Source: DASTFP01 sp963744345
GTDB lineage: Bacteria; Verrucomicrobiota; Verrucomicrobiia; Chthoniobacterales; Terrimicrobiaceae
Length of the DNA stretch: 64,000 nucleotides
Reading direction: 5' to 3'
NCBI GenBank assembly: GCA_963744345.1
Contig: CAVUTD010000015.1
Coordinates: 186,001 to 250,000 of the forward strand
Shown here: piece by piece, positions 26,892 to 35,212 of the stretch
Position numbering within the stretch: position 1 is the first letter of the stretch
Layout of the letters: each line of letters starts with the position of its first letter
Translations under genes and position numbers: made by a program
The notes under the pieces: model-generated
The model's input: the letters and a program-made list of their open reading frames with translations, nothing else
What the model was told of the DNA's origin: nothing
Databases searched by the model: none

Positions 26892-27295
26892 AGTACTGGC
26901 TCGTGAAGCAGGAACCCTCCGCCTATTCCTGGGACGATTTCGTTAGGGATGGCACCACCGCCTGGACAGGCGTGAGAAACTTCCAGGCGCGAAACAATTT
27001 GCGATCGATGAGAACTGGAGACCGCGTATTCTTTTACCATAGCGTGGAGAACAAGTCGATTGTCGGCGAGGCAGAGGTCATTCGCGAAGCCTATGCGGAT
27101 CCGACAGCACAGGAAGGGAGCTGGGTTTGCGTTGATTTGAGGCCGATTGGGGCTTTGCCACATCCTGTTTCGCTCCAGACCATCAGAGGCGAAAAGAAGC
27201 TGGCTGGAATCGCGCTGCTGCGTAGTCCACGCCTCAGCGTCATGCAAATTTCGACTGAGGAGTACCAGAAAATTTTGGAGCTTTCTCGAGACTGA
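26888..27295 (+). CDS. EVE domain protein
   Basis: 135 residues forming an EVE domain end to end: YWLVKQEPSAYSWDDF, GVRNFQARNNLR, VFFYHSVENKSIVGEAEV. EVE is a PUA-related fold that recognises modified bases such as 5-methylcytosine derivatives; the standalone form (THYN1-like) has unknown cellular role. Coupled to the dehydrogenase by an ATGA overlap. No restriction or methylase gene is nearby, so a defence role is not supported. Confidence 0.93.
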   Translation: MKYWLVKQEPSAYSWDDFVRDGTTAWTGVRNFQARNNLRSMRTGDRVFFYHSVENKSIVGEAEVIREAYADPTAQEGSWVCVDLRPIGALPHPVSLQTIRGEKKLAGIALLRSPRLSVMQISTEEYQKILELSRD

Positions 27296-27336
27296 TTTCC
27301 ACTGGCGCTCACCGGCAACAAAGACGAGTTTATGAG

Positions 27337-28167
27337 ATGAGGGCGTACCAGCGTGCGGCGGTTGCTTCGACCTTTTCGCCGACCTTTGCCGCTGTTCTGG
27401 CGGAAGCGGGTTCCTTTGCGCGGCGTTGCGGCGCAGAGTTGGAGATCATTCACGCCGCGGCCTTTGATGCGGAAAAGGAGAAACTCTTCCAGGAGAGAAT
27501 CGGACCCGACGCGCCCATCCGCTGGATGGAGCAAGGCCCGCCTGCCAAAGCCATCATCTCGGCAGCGCACGATTTCGATTACGAGCTTCTCATTGCCGGG
27601 GCCCTTCAATACGAGGACGCTGACATACCATTCACCAGCGGTGTCGCCCGTGAACTGATGCGCGATGCGCCTTGTGACCTCTTGCTCGTGCCGCGTCCGC
27701 TCGAATCGCCCGAGGTCTTGCGCCGTGTCGTCTTCGCGCTGGAGCCTGGCGAGGACATAGCCCCTTTTCTAAGCAATTGCGTAAAGCTTCTGCGACCCGA
27801 ACACGTAACGATCGCTGTGACCGAGACTCCCTTTGCCGCGGCCATCGCCGCCTCACGCGGTGAGCAGCCACGAGATCTCGACGCATGGCTGGAGGATATC
27901 GACCTGCTCCTTTCCGGCGAGGAGGTGGAGATCGAGACGCGCATCGTGAGGTCGAACACGGGATACGCGCTCCACGAAGTGATTCAGGGACTGGAGGCGG
28001 ATCTGCTCGTCGTGAGGGCGCTTCCCGGCAAACAGGGCGGCGCACTTCCTCTCCACGTGGATTGGTTGTATCAGGTGATCCCGACACGCCTCCTCGTGGC
28101 GAAAGAGAGTGGACAAAACCGAGAGAAGATCAGGACCCAGAGTTTCTCTGCTTTGGAGAGCCGATAA
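27337..28167 (+). CDS. Universal stress protein family, two tandem Usp-like domains
   Basis: 276 residues: two related halves (about 1-125 and 125-265), each ending with a DLLLV(P/R)-type strand (CDLLLVPRP, ADLLVVRALPG, PTRLLVAKE). The ATP-binding G-2x-G-9x-G(S/T) motif is not clear in either half, so it may not bind ATP. The last 97 bases overlap, in antisense, the end of the synthase gene on the other strand; the overlapping ~32 residues include the last strand and a tail beyond the fold. Role in stress is inferred from the family. Confidence 0.82.
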   Translation: MRAYQRAAVASTFSPTFAAVLAEAGSFARRCGAELEIIHAAAFDAEKEKLFQERIGPDAPIRWMEQGPPAKAIISAAHDFDYELLIAGALQYEDADIPFTSGVARELMRDAPCDLLLVPRPLESPEVLRRVVFALEPGEDIAPFLSNCVKLLRPEHVTIAVTETPFAAAIAASRGEQPRDLDAWLEDIDLLLSGEEVEIETRIVRSNTGYALHEVIQGLEADLLVVRALPGKQGGALPLHVDWLYQVIPTRLLVAKESGQNREKIRTQSFSALESR

Positions 28168-28928
28168 CGTTTTTGGAAAACTCGAAATCCATCGCCCTCC
28201 ATGCGAGAAAGAATCCTCTCGTAGATCGCCCGCATGATTTCGGCCGGTCTAAGTGCGCTCAGATCATCTAAAGGCAGGGCACGCCTCGCTGTGGCAAAAA
28301 GGGCGCGGGCGCGTTGGGCCTCGAAGCGCATCAGATCACCAAAGTTCTCCCCTGGCTTTCCCTGGAGAAGGTCGGCTTCCGTGACCTCGAATTTGCGCAA
28401 ATCCTCGAGAGGGAGATAAATTCGACCAGCGGCAGCGTCTTCGGCCACGTCACGGAGAATATTCGTCATTTGCAGCGCGTAGCCAAGCCGTTCCGCGTAG
28501 AGCTTGCTCTGGGGATTTTTGCAACCGAAGATTTCGATGCTGACGAGGCCCACCGCACTGGCGACCTGCCAGCAATACGCACGCAGTTCCTCATAGGTTT
28601 GATAACGGCTCGGTTCGATATCCATTTCGACGCCCCGCACTATTTCGACCAGAAGCCGGCGATCGATCTTGTAGCGTGTGAGCACGTTCGCCAACGCCGA
28701 GGGCACCCCATTCCCGAGGCTCAGAGCAGCTTTCCAAAGCTCAAGCAACTCAGCCTTTTCCGCTGGAGAGCGCCCGGGTTCGTCAGCGATGTCATCGACC
28801 GCGCGGCAAAAGTCGTAAAAGACCAGAGCGTCTCTCTTGCGCTCTTGCGTGAGGCAACCCAGCGCAAAGGCAAGATTGGATTTCCGTGCGCCCGTTCGCG
28901 AGGCCAGCTCGAGGATGGGTGCGTTCAC
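28071..28928 (-). CDS. Squalene/phytoene synthase family protein
   Basis: 285 residues. The two aspartate-rich motifs that bind magnesium-diphosphate are intact: DDIAD at residues 45-49 and the NILRDVAEDAAAGRIYLP block with Asp160 and Asp164; YCWQVASAVG is the usual helix. The family condenses two prenyl diphosphates head to head, giving squalene for hopanoids (HpnC/HpnD type) or phytoene. GTG 28928 overlaps the upstream gene's stop as GTGA; the open frame beyond it does not match the family. Last gene of a three-gene operon with a degenerate ATPase and a membrane protein. Other carotenoid or hopanoid genes are absent from the window. Confidence 0.92.
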   Translation of the reverse strand: MNAPILELASRTGARKSNLAFALGCLTQERKRDALVFYDFCRAVDDIADEPGRSPAEKAELLELWKAALSLGNGVPSALANVLTRYKIDRRLLVEIVRGVEMDIEPSRYQTYEELRAYCWQVASAVGLVSIEIFGCKNPQSKLYAERLGYALQMTNILRDVAEDAAAGRIYLPLEDLRKFEVTEADLLQGKPGENFGDLMRFEAQRARALFATARRALPLDDLSALRPAEIMRAIYERILSRMEGDGFRVFQKRYRLSKAEKLWVLIFSRFCPLSFATRRRVGIT

Positions 28929-29599
28929 AAAAGTTTGTCCGAAGTGATCCGCCCATCTTGAATTCGAATTTGTCGCTGCGCCCGTTTTGTAGATTGTCCT
29001 TCCTCCGCGGACCAAAGCACGCAAAGTCCCAATTTATTGGCCGTCTGGATGGCAAGGTCGAAGAGTTCCAAACCGCCTCGCAGCGATAAGGCAACGAGAA
29101 CTTTAGGACCATGGACAAGCGCGCGCGCAAACGCGGTGCGCCGTTGCTCGGAAGGCGGCAAACGTCCCACGAGTTGGTTTTCAAGATGGGCGATTTCACA
29201 GAACTCGAGCACCTCGATAGTTCGCTCCCGGGCGACCGCGGTGTCCGCACCACAGATGCGAAAGAGAGGCATCGCGACATTCTCCGCCACAGAGAAGGAG
29301 GGCAACAGGCAAGGATTGTGAAAGAGAAAACCGAATGTTTGATTGCGACAGCGCCGGAGGTCTTCTTCTGCAAGGTGAGTGAGGGTTTGGCCGTTCAAAG
29401 AAACCTCCCCGGAATCGGCGGGTTCCAGCAGCCCGAGGATACTGAGCAGGAGTGCTCTGCCGGGGAGATCAGGACCATCAAACTCGCAAACCATACCTGG
29501 ATCGAAGGAAGCCGTGATATTTTCGATGGATGCGCGACCGGCCTCATTCCAGTCGGAGCGCTGGCAGTAGAGGGCCCTGCACGAAAGAACAGAACTCAT
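28925..29599 (-). CDS. LolD-like ABC ATPase fold with all catalytic motifs degenerate
   Basis: 224 residues that align along their length with LolD/MacB-type ABC ATPases (GQTLTHLAEEDLRRCRNQTFGFLF, ENVAMPL, FARALVHGPKVLV, QIRIQDGRIT). Every catalytic signature is altered. Walker A reads GPDLPGRA (42-49), lacking the GK[ST]; the Q-loop Gln is His94; the signature LSGGQ is LPPSEQ (147-152); Walker B has LVALSLRGGLE in place of ADEPTGNLD, so no catalytic Asp or Glu; the switch His is missing (LWSAEE, 195-200). The frame is intact and coupled on both sides (1-base gap before, GTGA after). It should not hydrolyse ATP; a scaffold or regulatory role is inferred. Confidence 0.88.
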   Translation of the reverse strand: MSSVLSCRALYCQRSDWNEAGRASIENITASFDPGMVCEFDGPDLPGRALLLSILGLLEPADSGEVSLNGQTLTHLAEEDLRRCRNQTFGFLFHNPCLLPSFSVAENVAMPLFRICGADTAVARERTIEVLEFCEIAHLENQLVGRLPPSEQRRTAFARALVHGPKVLVALSLRGGLELFDLAIQTANKLGLCVLWSAEEGQSTKRAQRQIRIQDGRITSDKLL

Positions 29600-29600
29600 A

Positions 29601-30770
29601 TCAGAAAGGCACGCTGTGGGCCCCGGCTTCTGTGCGTTTGTAAAAGCAAACCCAAGATGCCAGGACCCATCCCATCAGCATGGCGCTGAGAACTTCTAGG
29701 AGCGTCGTCCATACGTTGCTCCAGAGCGCCGTTTCCAGCCAGGCGCTGATGCCCCGCTGCACTGCCTGAAGCGAAAAGAGCATGGCCAACGCCGCCAAAA
29801 GGAATACCAGACAGCTAAAGCCGTTTCGCTTGAGAAATTGCCAATGGGCGGCGGCGGCTCCGCGCAGGGAATCGTTGTGGAGGGCGAGGCGAATCTGGAT
29901 GGTGGCCAAGGCAATCATCGCGGCAGCCAGGGTGGGCCGCGCAATCGCTTCAACCACGGCGAAGGTGCTCCAGCTCACTGGGTCTCCTGTAAACCATGCT
30001 TCAACAAATAAGGGAACGTGGATGATGGCGAGGGTTACGGCAATAATCACCACAGCCCATTTGAGCACGAATCCCATGCGGCGCACGGCAAAATGCAGCA
30101 CGTGCGCGCGCCGGAAATTGAGACCTCGCACCCAACCGTACGCGATGAGAATCAAATAAACCTGAAGACACGTTCCGAGAAGATACTCGAATACGAACGA
30201 CAACCCATTAACCAGGCTTGTGATCACCAGGAGCTCGTGAAGAGAGAGAATCTCGGAAAGCTCGGGCAGCCCGAGAAGCGCAACCGGTTTGGCGATGGAC
30301 GCCAAGGCGCATGCAGCCAACGCCCCCAGTAACAGCCAACCCCAGAAACCAAATCTCGCCGAAAGCACATAGGCCAGTTCCCCGGTGAGGCCCCGGTAGT
30401 TCGTGAAGAAAAGCAACCCGCAAAGCACGGAAATGGGAAACGTCGCGACCAGACAGTTGAGAGCACCGGCCAGAGATTCGGATGCAGGAAGGATCGCAGC
30501 GGCGGCTACTTGCATGGGCTCGGGAGATGTCCTGGCAAACAAGAGAGCGGTCTCCGGGAATTGTCCGATCCTCCATTGAAGCAGGAGAAAATCTGCCAGT
30601 TGGAAAACGCCGTAGCTGAGCGTGAAACCTGCAGGAAGCTTCCACAACACGGCGTGACGAAGCACGCACCGCCACCCATCAATGTAGGCGTGGCGCACTG
30701 CCGGAAGACATAGCGCAAGCAGCCACGCCACAAGGATCGACACAAGCAGCCATTTGACTTCGGAAGGCAC
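29601..30770 (-). CDS. Polytopic membrane protein heading the degenerate-ATPase operon
   Basis: 389 residues with about eight to ten hydrophobic segments (VSILVAWLLALCLP at the N terminus, FPISVLCGLLFF, GFWGWLLLGALAACALA, VLKWAVVIIAVTLAIIHVP, ALAMLFSLQ, VLSAMLMGWVLASWVCF). It does not match the four-segment FtsX/MacB layout that normally partners LolD. A long soluble part is absent. Its stop lies one base before the degenerate ATPase start. I do not recognise the family; the operon suggests that it pairs with that ATPase-like protein. Divergent from pgsA, starts about 65 bases apart. Confidence 0.8.
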   Translation of the reverse strand: MPSEVKWLLVSILVAWLLALCLPAVRHAYIDGWRCVLRHAVLWKLPAGFTLSYGVFQLADFLLLQWRIGQFPETALLFARTSPEPMQVAAAAILPASESLAGALNCLVATFPISVLCGLLFFTNYRGLTGELAYVLSARFGFWGWLLLGALAACALASIAKPVALLGLPELSEILSLHELLVITSLVNGLSFVFEYLLGTCLQVYLILIAYGWVRGLNFRRAHVLHFAVRRMGFVLKWAVVIIAVTLAIIHVPLFVEAWFTGDPVSWSTFAVVEAIARPTLAAAMIALATIQIRLALHNDSLRGAAAAHWQFLKRNGFSCLVFLLAALAMLFSLQAVQRGISAWLETALWSNVWTTLLEVLSAMLMGWVLASWVCFYKRTEAGAHSVPF

Positions 30771-30835
30771 AGCGCAAACATGAGCCAGAAATTTTCACTG
30801 GGAACGAGTCTTTCTACCGTCGAGAGTCCTCGCTC

Positions 30836-31408
30836 ATGACATTGGCAAACAAAATCACGATCGCGCGAATCTTGCTCATTCCGATCTTTGTGCTTTTTGC
30901 CGTCTACTATGGAAGGAGTGTTGAGCAAGGGCGACCGGAGGAATGGCATCGTTGGGCCGCTGTCAGCGTCTTTCTGATCGCTTCTGTAACTGATTGTCTG
31001 GATGGATGGGTTGCCAGGCGATACAGTCAGCGAAGCCCACTGGGAGCTGTTCTCGACCCTATCGCGGACAAGGGGCTGCTCCTGGCTGCCATCATCACGC
31101 TGAGCCTGAGCAAATGGACATATGCCTTTCCGCTCTGGTTCCCCGTGCTCGTTATCGCCCGCGACGCGGTGATTGTCACGGGTTGTGTGCTGTTGAAACA
31201 TCTCAACGGACACCTGGAGGTGCGCCCGAGTTGGTGGGGCAAGGTTGCTTCGGCTTTTCAAATGATCGCTGTCGCCTGGGTGATGCTGCAATTGCCTTTT
31301 CACCTATACCCCGTGTACACCGCGGGACTGTTCACACTGGTAAGCGGTATTGGCTACTTGTTTGATGGGCTCTCACAGCTGCGGCAGCACGATGCGCCCA
31401 ATGCGTAG
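30836..31408 (+). CDS. pgsA: CDP-diacylglycerol--glycerol-3-phosphate 3-phosphatidyltransferase
   Basis: 190 residues with about five membrane segments. The CDP-alcohol phosphotransferase motif D-x2-D-G-x2-A-R-x8-G-x3-D-x3-D is complete as DCLDGWVARR...GAVLDPIADK (about residues 62-88). It makes phosphatidylglycerophosphate in the inner membrane for phosphatidylglycerol synthesis. Some family members use other alcohols, but length and motif favour PgsA. The der start lies inside its last codons, so the two genes are coupled. Confidence 0.93.
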   Translation: MTLANKITIARILLIPIFVLFAVYYGRSVEQGRPEEWHRWAAVSVFLIASVTDCLDGWVARRYSQRSPLGAVLDPIADKGLLLAAIITLSLSKWTYAFPLWFPVLVIARDAVIVTGCVLLKHLNGHLEVRPSWWGKVASAFQMIAVAWVMLQLPFHLYPVYTAGLFTLVSGIGYLFDGLSQLRQHDAPNA

Positions 31409-32753
31409 CGTTGCCATTGTCGGCAGACCCAATGTCGGCAAGTCCGCACTCTTCAATCGCCTGGCGGGTCGCAAGATTTCGATCGTTCACGATCAGCCAG
31501 GGGTGACGCGCGATCGCATTGTCGCAACCTGCCGACTTGGCTCGGCGGCCTTCGAGGTTGTTGATACAGGAGGAATTGGCGCGGACGTCCATGCAAATTT
31601 TTCTCAACTCGCTCAGGAGGCGACCGAAGCTGCCATTGAAGGCGCGGACCTCTTGCTCTTCGTCGTCGATGGACAGGACGGCGCTACGCCGCCGGATCTC
31701 GAAGTTGCAGATAAAATCCGGCGCTGGGGGAGGCCGGCGATTCTTGTCGTCAATAAGGTGGATGTTCCGGAACACGAGGGGTTCGCCTCGGACTTTGCTC
31801 GCCTCGGTTTTGCGCGGACGCTCGCTGTGAGCGCGGAGCATGGCCGGGGCATAGCCGAGCTCGTCGAAGCCATCGAAAGTCTTCTTCCCGCGCAGGAGGA
31901 GGCGACTGTCTCGCAAGAGGCACCCAAACTTGCGTTTGTCGGCCGGCCGAACGTCGGGAAATCCTCCTTGATCAATTCTATCCTGGGCGATCAACGTGCC
32001 ATCATCAGTCACGTGCCGGGCACGACACGAGATGCGGTGGATATTTCCTATCAGCGGGCTGGCAGACGCTTCATCCTTTGTGACACGGCGGGTATTCGCC
32101 ATCGCTCGAAGCATAGTACGTCCGTTGAGGTCTTCAGTGTGATGCGTTCGGAAAATGCGATTCACCGAGCCGATCTCTCCGTGCTGGTTATCGATGTTAC
32201 CAGCGGAGTGACGGCACAAGACAAGAAGATCGCTGGCCTCATCCAGAAAGCAAACAAGGCGGCTGTTGTCGCGCTCAATAAATGGGACCTGATTTCGCCT
32301 GTAGAGCAATTTGATTCCGAGCTCTTGCGCAAGCATGTGGAACGGGCGCGGGAGAATCTGTTTTTTCTCGCTTACGCGCCCGTCGTTGTTTTATCCGCGA
32401 AAACGGGAGGCGACGTGGAGAGATTGTTTGGCGTGATAGAGAAGATTCGCCAGCACGCAACGCACCGAGTAGGCACGGGCGAGTTGAACCGTCTGTTGCG
32501 GGATGCCATCGAACGGCAGTCACCTCCTTTGAAAGGCAAACGCCGCTTTAAGCTTTTTTACGCCACGCAAACTGTGCCGCCGAACGTTCGTCCCTTCCAA
32601 GCCCCGGAGTTCCTGCTTTTCGTTAACAATCCAGGCCTTGTGCCCCAAAGCTACTTAAATTTTCTGCGCGCTCGCTTGCGCGGGAGGTGGAAGTTCCCTG
32701 GCTTGCCCATCGTCTTGAGGCAGCGCGGGCGCGAGAAGAAGGCGAGCGCTTAG
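31401..32753 (+). CDS. der: Ribosome-associated GTPase Der (EngA)
   Basis: About 450 residues. Two consecutive GTPase domains, each with its own P loop: GRPNVGKSALF near the N terminus and GRPNVGKSSLI at about residue 180; each also has DTGG/DTAG and NKVD/NKWD motifs. The C-terminal KH-like domain ends with FRARLRGRWKFPGLPIVL-type sequence. Der assists 50S subunit assembly. ATG 31401 (MRSVAIVGRP) or ATG 31392 would be the start; both overlap the end of pgsA. Confidence 0.97.
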   Translation: MRSVAIVGRPNVGKSALFNRLAGRKISIVHDQPGVTRDRIVATCRLGSAAFEVVDTGGIGADVHANFSQLAQEATEAAIEGADLLLFVVDGQDGATPPDLEVADKIRRWGRPAILVVNKVDVPEHEGFASDFARLGFARTLAVSAEHGRGIAELVEAIESLLPAQEEATVSQEAPKLAFVGRPNVGKSSLINSILGDQRAIISHVPGTTRDAVDISYQRAGRRFILCDTAGIRHRSKHSTSVEVFSVMRSENAIHRADLSVLVIDVTSGVTAQDKKIAGLIQKANKAAVVALNKWDLISPVEQFDSELLRKHVERARENLFFLAYAPVVVLSAKTGGDVERLFGVIEKIRQHATHRVGTGELNRLLRDAIERQSPPLKGKRRFKLFYATQTVPPNVRPFQAPEFLLFVNNPGLVPQSYLNFLRARLRGRWKFPGLPIVLRQRGREKKASA

Positions 32754-32755
32754 CC

Positions 32756-33355
32756 TTATTGTGGGGCTTGCTGCAGGGTGGCCGTGCCGAGATTGATCGC
32801 GATGTTTATGCCGACGCTGAGCAAGACAGCGACGATAGCAATCCAGACTGCGCGAGGTTGAGGCTTGAAGTATCCGGCTCGATTGCGGAAATGCATGAAA
32901 AGCGGGTAGCAAATTGCCCCGCAGCAAATTAAACCCAACAGAAACAGGGCCGGGTGAAGCTTGGTATAATCCGAAATCGTAAGACGACCCTCCGCCACGG
33001 CTTTGCGTGCGGCGCTGAATTCCAGAAAATGCAGAACGATGAGCGCGATATAGACAGCCAGACCCGCACAGGGGATCAAGATGCCCAGAATTCCCCAACA
33101 CAAGAGATCACCATAATCCGGCAGCGGTGCTGGCGACCCGCTGGACAGCGCTGAGGTCTGCGTGGTTTCCGTCGTGGGAGAGAGCACCGGGGCCGCCTTG
33201 CTCTTGAGCACAGTAGAGATTTTCACCCACTCGGGCATGCCCTGCTGCCAGACAAGGGAATCATCAGTGAGTGCTCCCTCGGAGTGCAACCGCTCGATCT
33301 CGGAAAGTTCCACGGGCCCAATCTGCTGGCCATCTTTTGCGTAAAACCAATTCAT
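32756..33355 (-). CDS. GYF_2 domain membrane protein (DUF4339/DUF4190-like)
   Basis: 199 residues. N-terminal GYF_2 domain (about 1-48) with MNWFYAKDGQQIGPVE, SLVWQQGMPEW, a fold that usually binds proline-rich peptides or acts as an adaptor; a Ser/Thr/Pro linker; then two to four hydrophobic segments (LLCWGILGILIPCAGLAVYIALIVLHF, LHPALFLLGLICC, AVWIAIVAVLLSVGINI). The true start is ATG 33355; the in-frame region before it is unlike any domain. Convergent with der, only 2 bases apart. Common in Verrucomicrobiota, unknown function. Confidence 0.83.
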   Translation of the reverse strand: MNWFYAKDGQQIGPVELSEIERLHSEGALTDDSLVWQQGMPEWVKISTVLKSKAAPVLSPTTETTQTSALSSGSPAPLPDYGDLLCWGILGILIPCAGLAVYIALIVLHFLEFSAARKAVAEGRLTISDYTKLHPALFLLGLICCGAICYPLFMHFRNRAGYFKPQPRAVWIAIVAVLLSVGINIAINLGTATLQQAPQ

Positions 33356-33398
33356 GCGCCGGGCTGTAGTCTCAAAGAATTTACGATGTCGAGCGCAA

Positions 33399-33944
33399 TC
33401 ATTGCTTCTGAAGCGAAAAGCGTTTGTGGACCGCGTTGGCGAGCGGGTGGTGAAGATCAATAAGTTCGCTCTTCGGCACACGCAACGCGGCATTAAGATG
33501 CAGAAACCAATAAACACAGAAGAGCGTGACTATGATCGGAAGCCGGGAACGAAATCTCGAAAGGAGAGCATCCCAGTCGACGGCCACTCTGCCGCGCAAC
33601 GCCTCATACGTGAGCGCCAGGGCAGCCGCCACCAGAGCGACTACCGTGGGCAATGCTGCCATGTTGAGGTAAAGAGCGCGCGCCAGATCCCCGCGCAGCA
33701 ACGCGTAGGTAGCCCGCGTTCCCCCGCAAAGCGCGCAAGGCAATCCTGTCGCGCTCTTGAAGACGCAGGTGGGCAGATTTGAGAACTCAAGCGGCGCGAC
33801 CGGCAACAGAACCGCGCCACCGAGCAGGCCTATGATTACGGCAACCAAGATGGCCCGAAATCTTCGTTGATCCACTCGCAACGGTGGACTGCACGAGCCC
33901 TCACGAAAGCGGTGATCCTCTTGGCTGCGCTCGAAGGTTTTCAA
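33399..33944 (-). CDS. DUF2752 domain membrane protein
   Basis: 181 residues. The DUF2752 signature FKSATGLPCALCGGTRA (about residues 62-78) is intact with the paired cysteines, and three membrane segments surround it (AILVAVIIGLLGGAVLL, LPTVVALVAAALAL, LPIIVTLFCVYWFLH). The Cys pair may bind metal or be redox active; no function is established. Starts with a charged cytoplasmic tail from ATG 33944. Same strand as the GYF_2 gene, often seen together in this phylum. Confidence 0.87.
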   Translation of the reverse strand: MKTFERSQEDHRFREGSCSPPLRVDQRRFRAILVAVIIGLLGGAVLLPVAPLEFSNLPTCVFKSATGLPCALCGGTRATYALLRGDLARALYLNMAALPTVVALVAAALALTYEALRGRVAVDWDALLSRFRSRLPIIVTLFCVYWFLHLNAALRVPKSELIDLHHPLANAVHKRFSLQKQ

Positions 33945-34023
33945 GGTGAAACTATGCCTGATTGCTCACGGTCTTTACAAATCGTGAATCCGTTCTTCAT
34001 GGCCAGTTTGGGCGCAGGACAGG

Positions 34024-34701
34024 CTATCGCATAGTGTCGCCCCTCGGGAAAATAACCAGTGTAATCTCACCTTTGGGTTGGCAGGCTTCATAATAGGCGA
34101 GAAGCTCGACGGAGCTCCCGCGCCGGTATTCCTCGAACTTCTTTGTCAATTCTCGGGCCACGCAGATACTGGCTGCGGGAGCAATCTCGGCCAACACCGC
34201 GAGAGTTTTTACCAGCCGGTGCGGGGATTCGAAGTAGATGCTCGTTTCGGGGCGGGAAAGGCAGCGTTCCAACTCGGTCCTCCGCCGCCCGCTCTTCACC
34301 GGGAGAAATCCACCAAAGAAGAAGGCACTCGTCGGAAATCCCGAACCTACCAGCGCGGTAAGAACCGCGCTCGGACCGGGGAGGACACTGACAGAGAGTC
34401 CTTGCTCCCGACACGCGCGGATGAGGCGAAAGCCGGGATCCGATATTCCTGGCATGCCTGCATCCGTGACAAGTGCGACGGATTTACCTTCAGCGATTTG
34501 CTGGACCAGCGACGCCGTGCGAACGACCTCGTTATGCTCATGAAAGCTGAGCAGCGGCTTCTTGATACCATGGTGCAGCAGGAGGATCGACGAGTGTCGT
34601 GTATCCTCAGCTGCGACGAGGTCGGCTTCACGCAAGGCTTGCAGGGCTCGCAGGGTAATATCCTGCAGATTCCCGATGGGTGTCGGAACGACCGTTAGCA
34701 A
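34024..34701 (-). CDS. rsmI: 16S rRNA (cytidine(1402)-2'-O)-methyltransferase
   Basis: 225 residues. The tetrapyrrole-methylase fold opens VVPTPIGNLQDITLRAL; AAEDTRHSSILL, SFHEHNE and ALVTDAGMPGISDPGF are the RsmI signatures for SAM binding, and GSGFPTSAFFFGGFLP follows. It methylates C1402 in the ribosomal P site of 16S rRNA. The start ATG 34701 sits 8 bases after the lptE stop, so translation may be linked. The C-terminal helical domain found in longer homologues is short here. Confidence 0.95.
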   Translation of the reverse strand: MLTVVPTPIGNLQDITLRALQALREADLVAAEDTRHSSILLLHHGIKKPLLSFHEHNEVVRTASLVQQIAEGKSVALVTDAGMPGISDPGFRLIRACREQGLSVSVLPGPSAVLTALVGSGFPTSAFFFGGFLPVKSGRRRTELERCLSRPETSIYFESPHRLVKTLAVLAEIAPAASICVARELTKKFEEYRRGSSVELLAYYEACQPKGEITLVIFPRGDTMR

Positions 34702-34708
34702 AGAGGTT

Positions 34709-35212
34709 CTACCAACCCTCGGCGACTTCCGTGGTCAGCTGGACCGCCGCGTCTTTGGCAGCGACTGGAATGGCCTGACGCTCGGTCGTCTGAAGATCGC
34801 TGCTGCTGAAGAATGTCGTTTCGCCGCGAACCTTTCCCTTTTTCAGAATACTACCCGTCACCCGATCTGACACCTGGTAGGCAATATCGAGGAACAGTCC
34901 AAATTCGGCTGTCGCGAGGACGTTATTCTGCACCGAGCGGACTGAGCGGCGTTCGATCCTGTTGAGGGTGCAATTCAAGATGGCATCGGAGAGCTCCTCG
35001 GAAACGATGGTGTAGGTGCCATCTTCCTGCAGGGTCTTGATGAGCGTGTCAGCCAGAAGGACCTCGACGCGAGGTTCGTAGGTCTTGTTCTTGAAGGTGG
35101 GCACAGCCAGAGCGCGCACACTTCGCATGGGTGTTGGTCGTATTTCTCCCAGCTTGTAACCGCACCCAGCCAGAAGAGCGCACGCCACGATTGGTGCGAG
35201 CAGGCGGATCAT
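34709..35212 (-). CDS. lptE: LptE-like lipoprotein (LPS transport to the outer membrane)
   Basis: 167 residues with a lipoprotein signal and lipobox LLAGCGYKLG, the typical LptE start, then SVRALAVPTFKNKTYEPRVE and LADTLIKTL as in LptE proteins. LptE plugs the LptD barrel in the outer membrane. Sequence conservation in this family is low, so the call rests on the N-terminal half and context: it is coupled by ATGA (35209-35212) to the BamD-like gene. Supports an LPS-bearing outer membrane. lptD is not in the window. Confidence 0.82.
   Translation of the reverse strand: MIRLLAPIVACALLAGCGYKLGEIRPTPMRSVRALAVPTFKNKTYEPRVEVLLADTLIKTLQEDGTYTIVSEELSDAILNCTLNRIERRSVRSVQNNVLATAEFGLFLDIAYQVSDRVTGSILKKGKVRGETTFFSSSDLQTTERQAIPVAAKDAAVQLTTEVAEGW

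Noticed and set aside
27337..28167. Defence island idea for EVE and Usp genes
   Set aside because: No restriction, methylase, toxin or phage genes lie nearby; EVE and Usp proteins alone do not support a defence system.
31332..32336. A 334-codon minus-strand frame over der
   Set aside because: It is antisense to the two GTPase domains; no recognisable protein.
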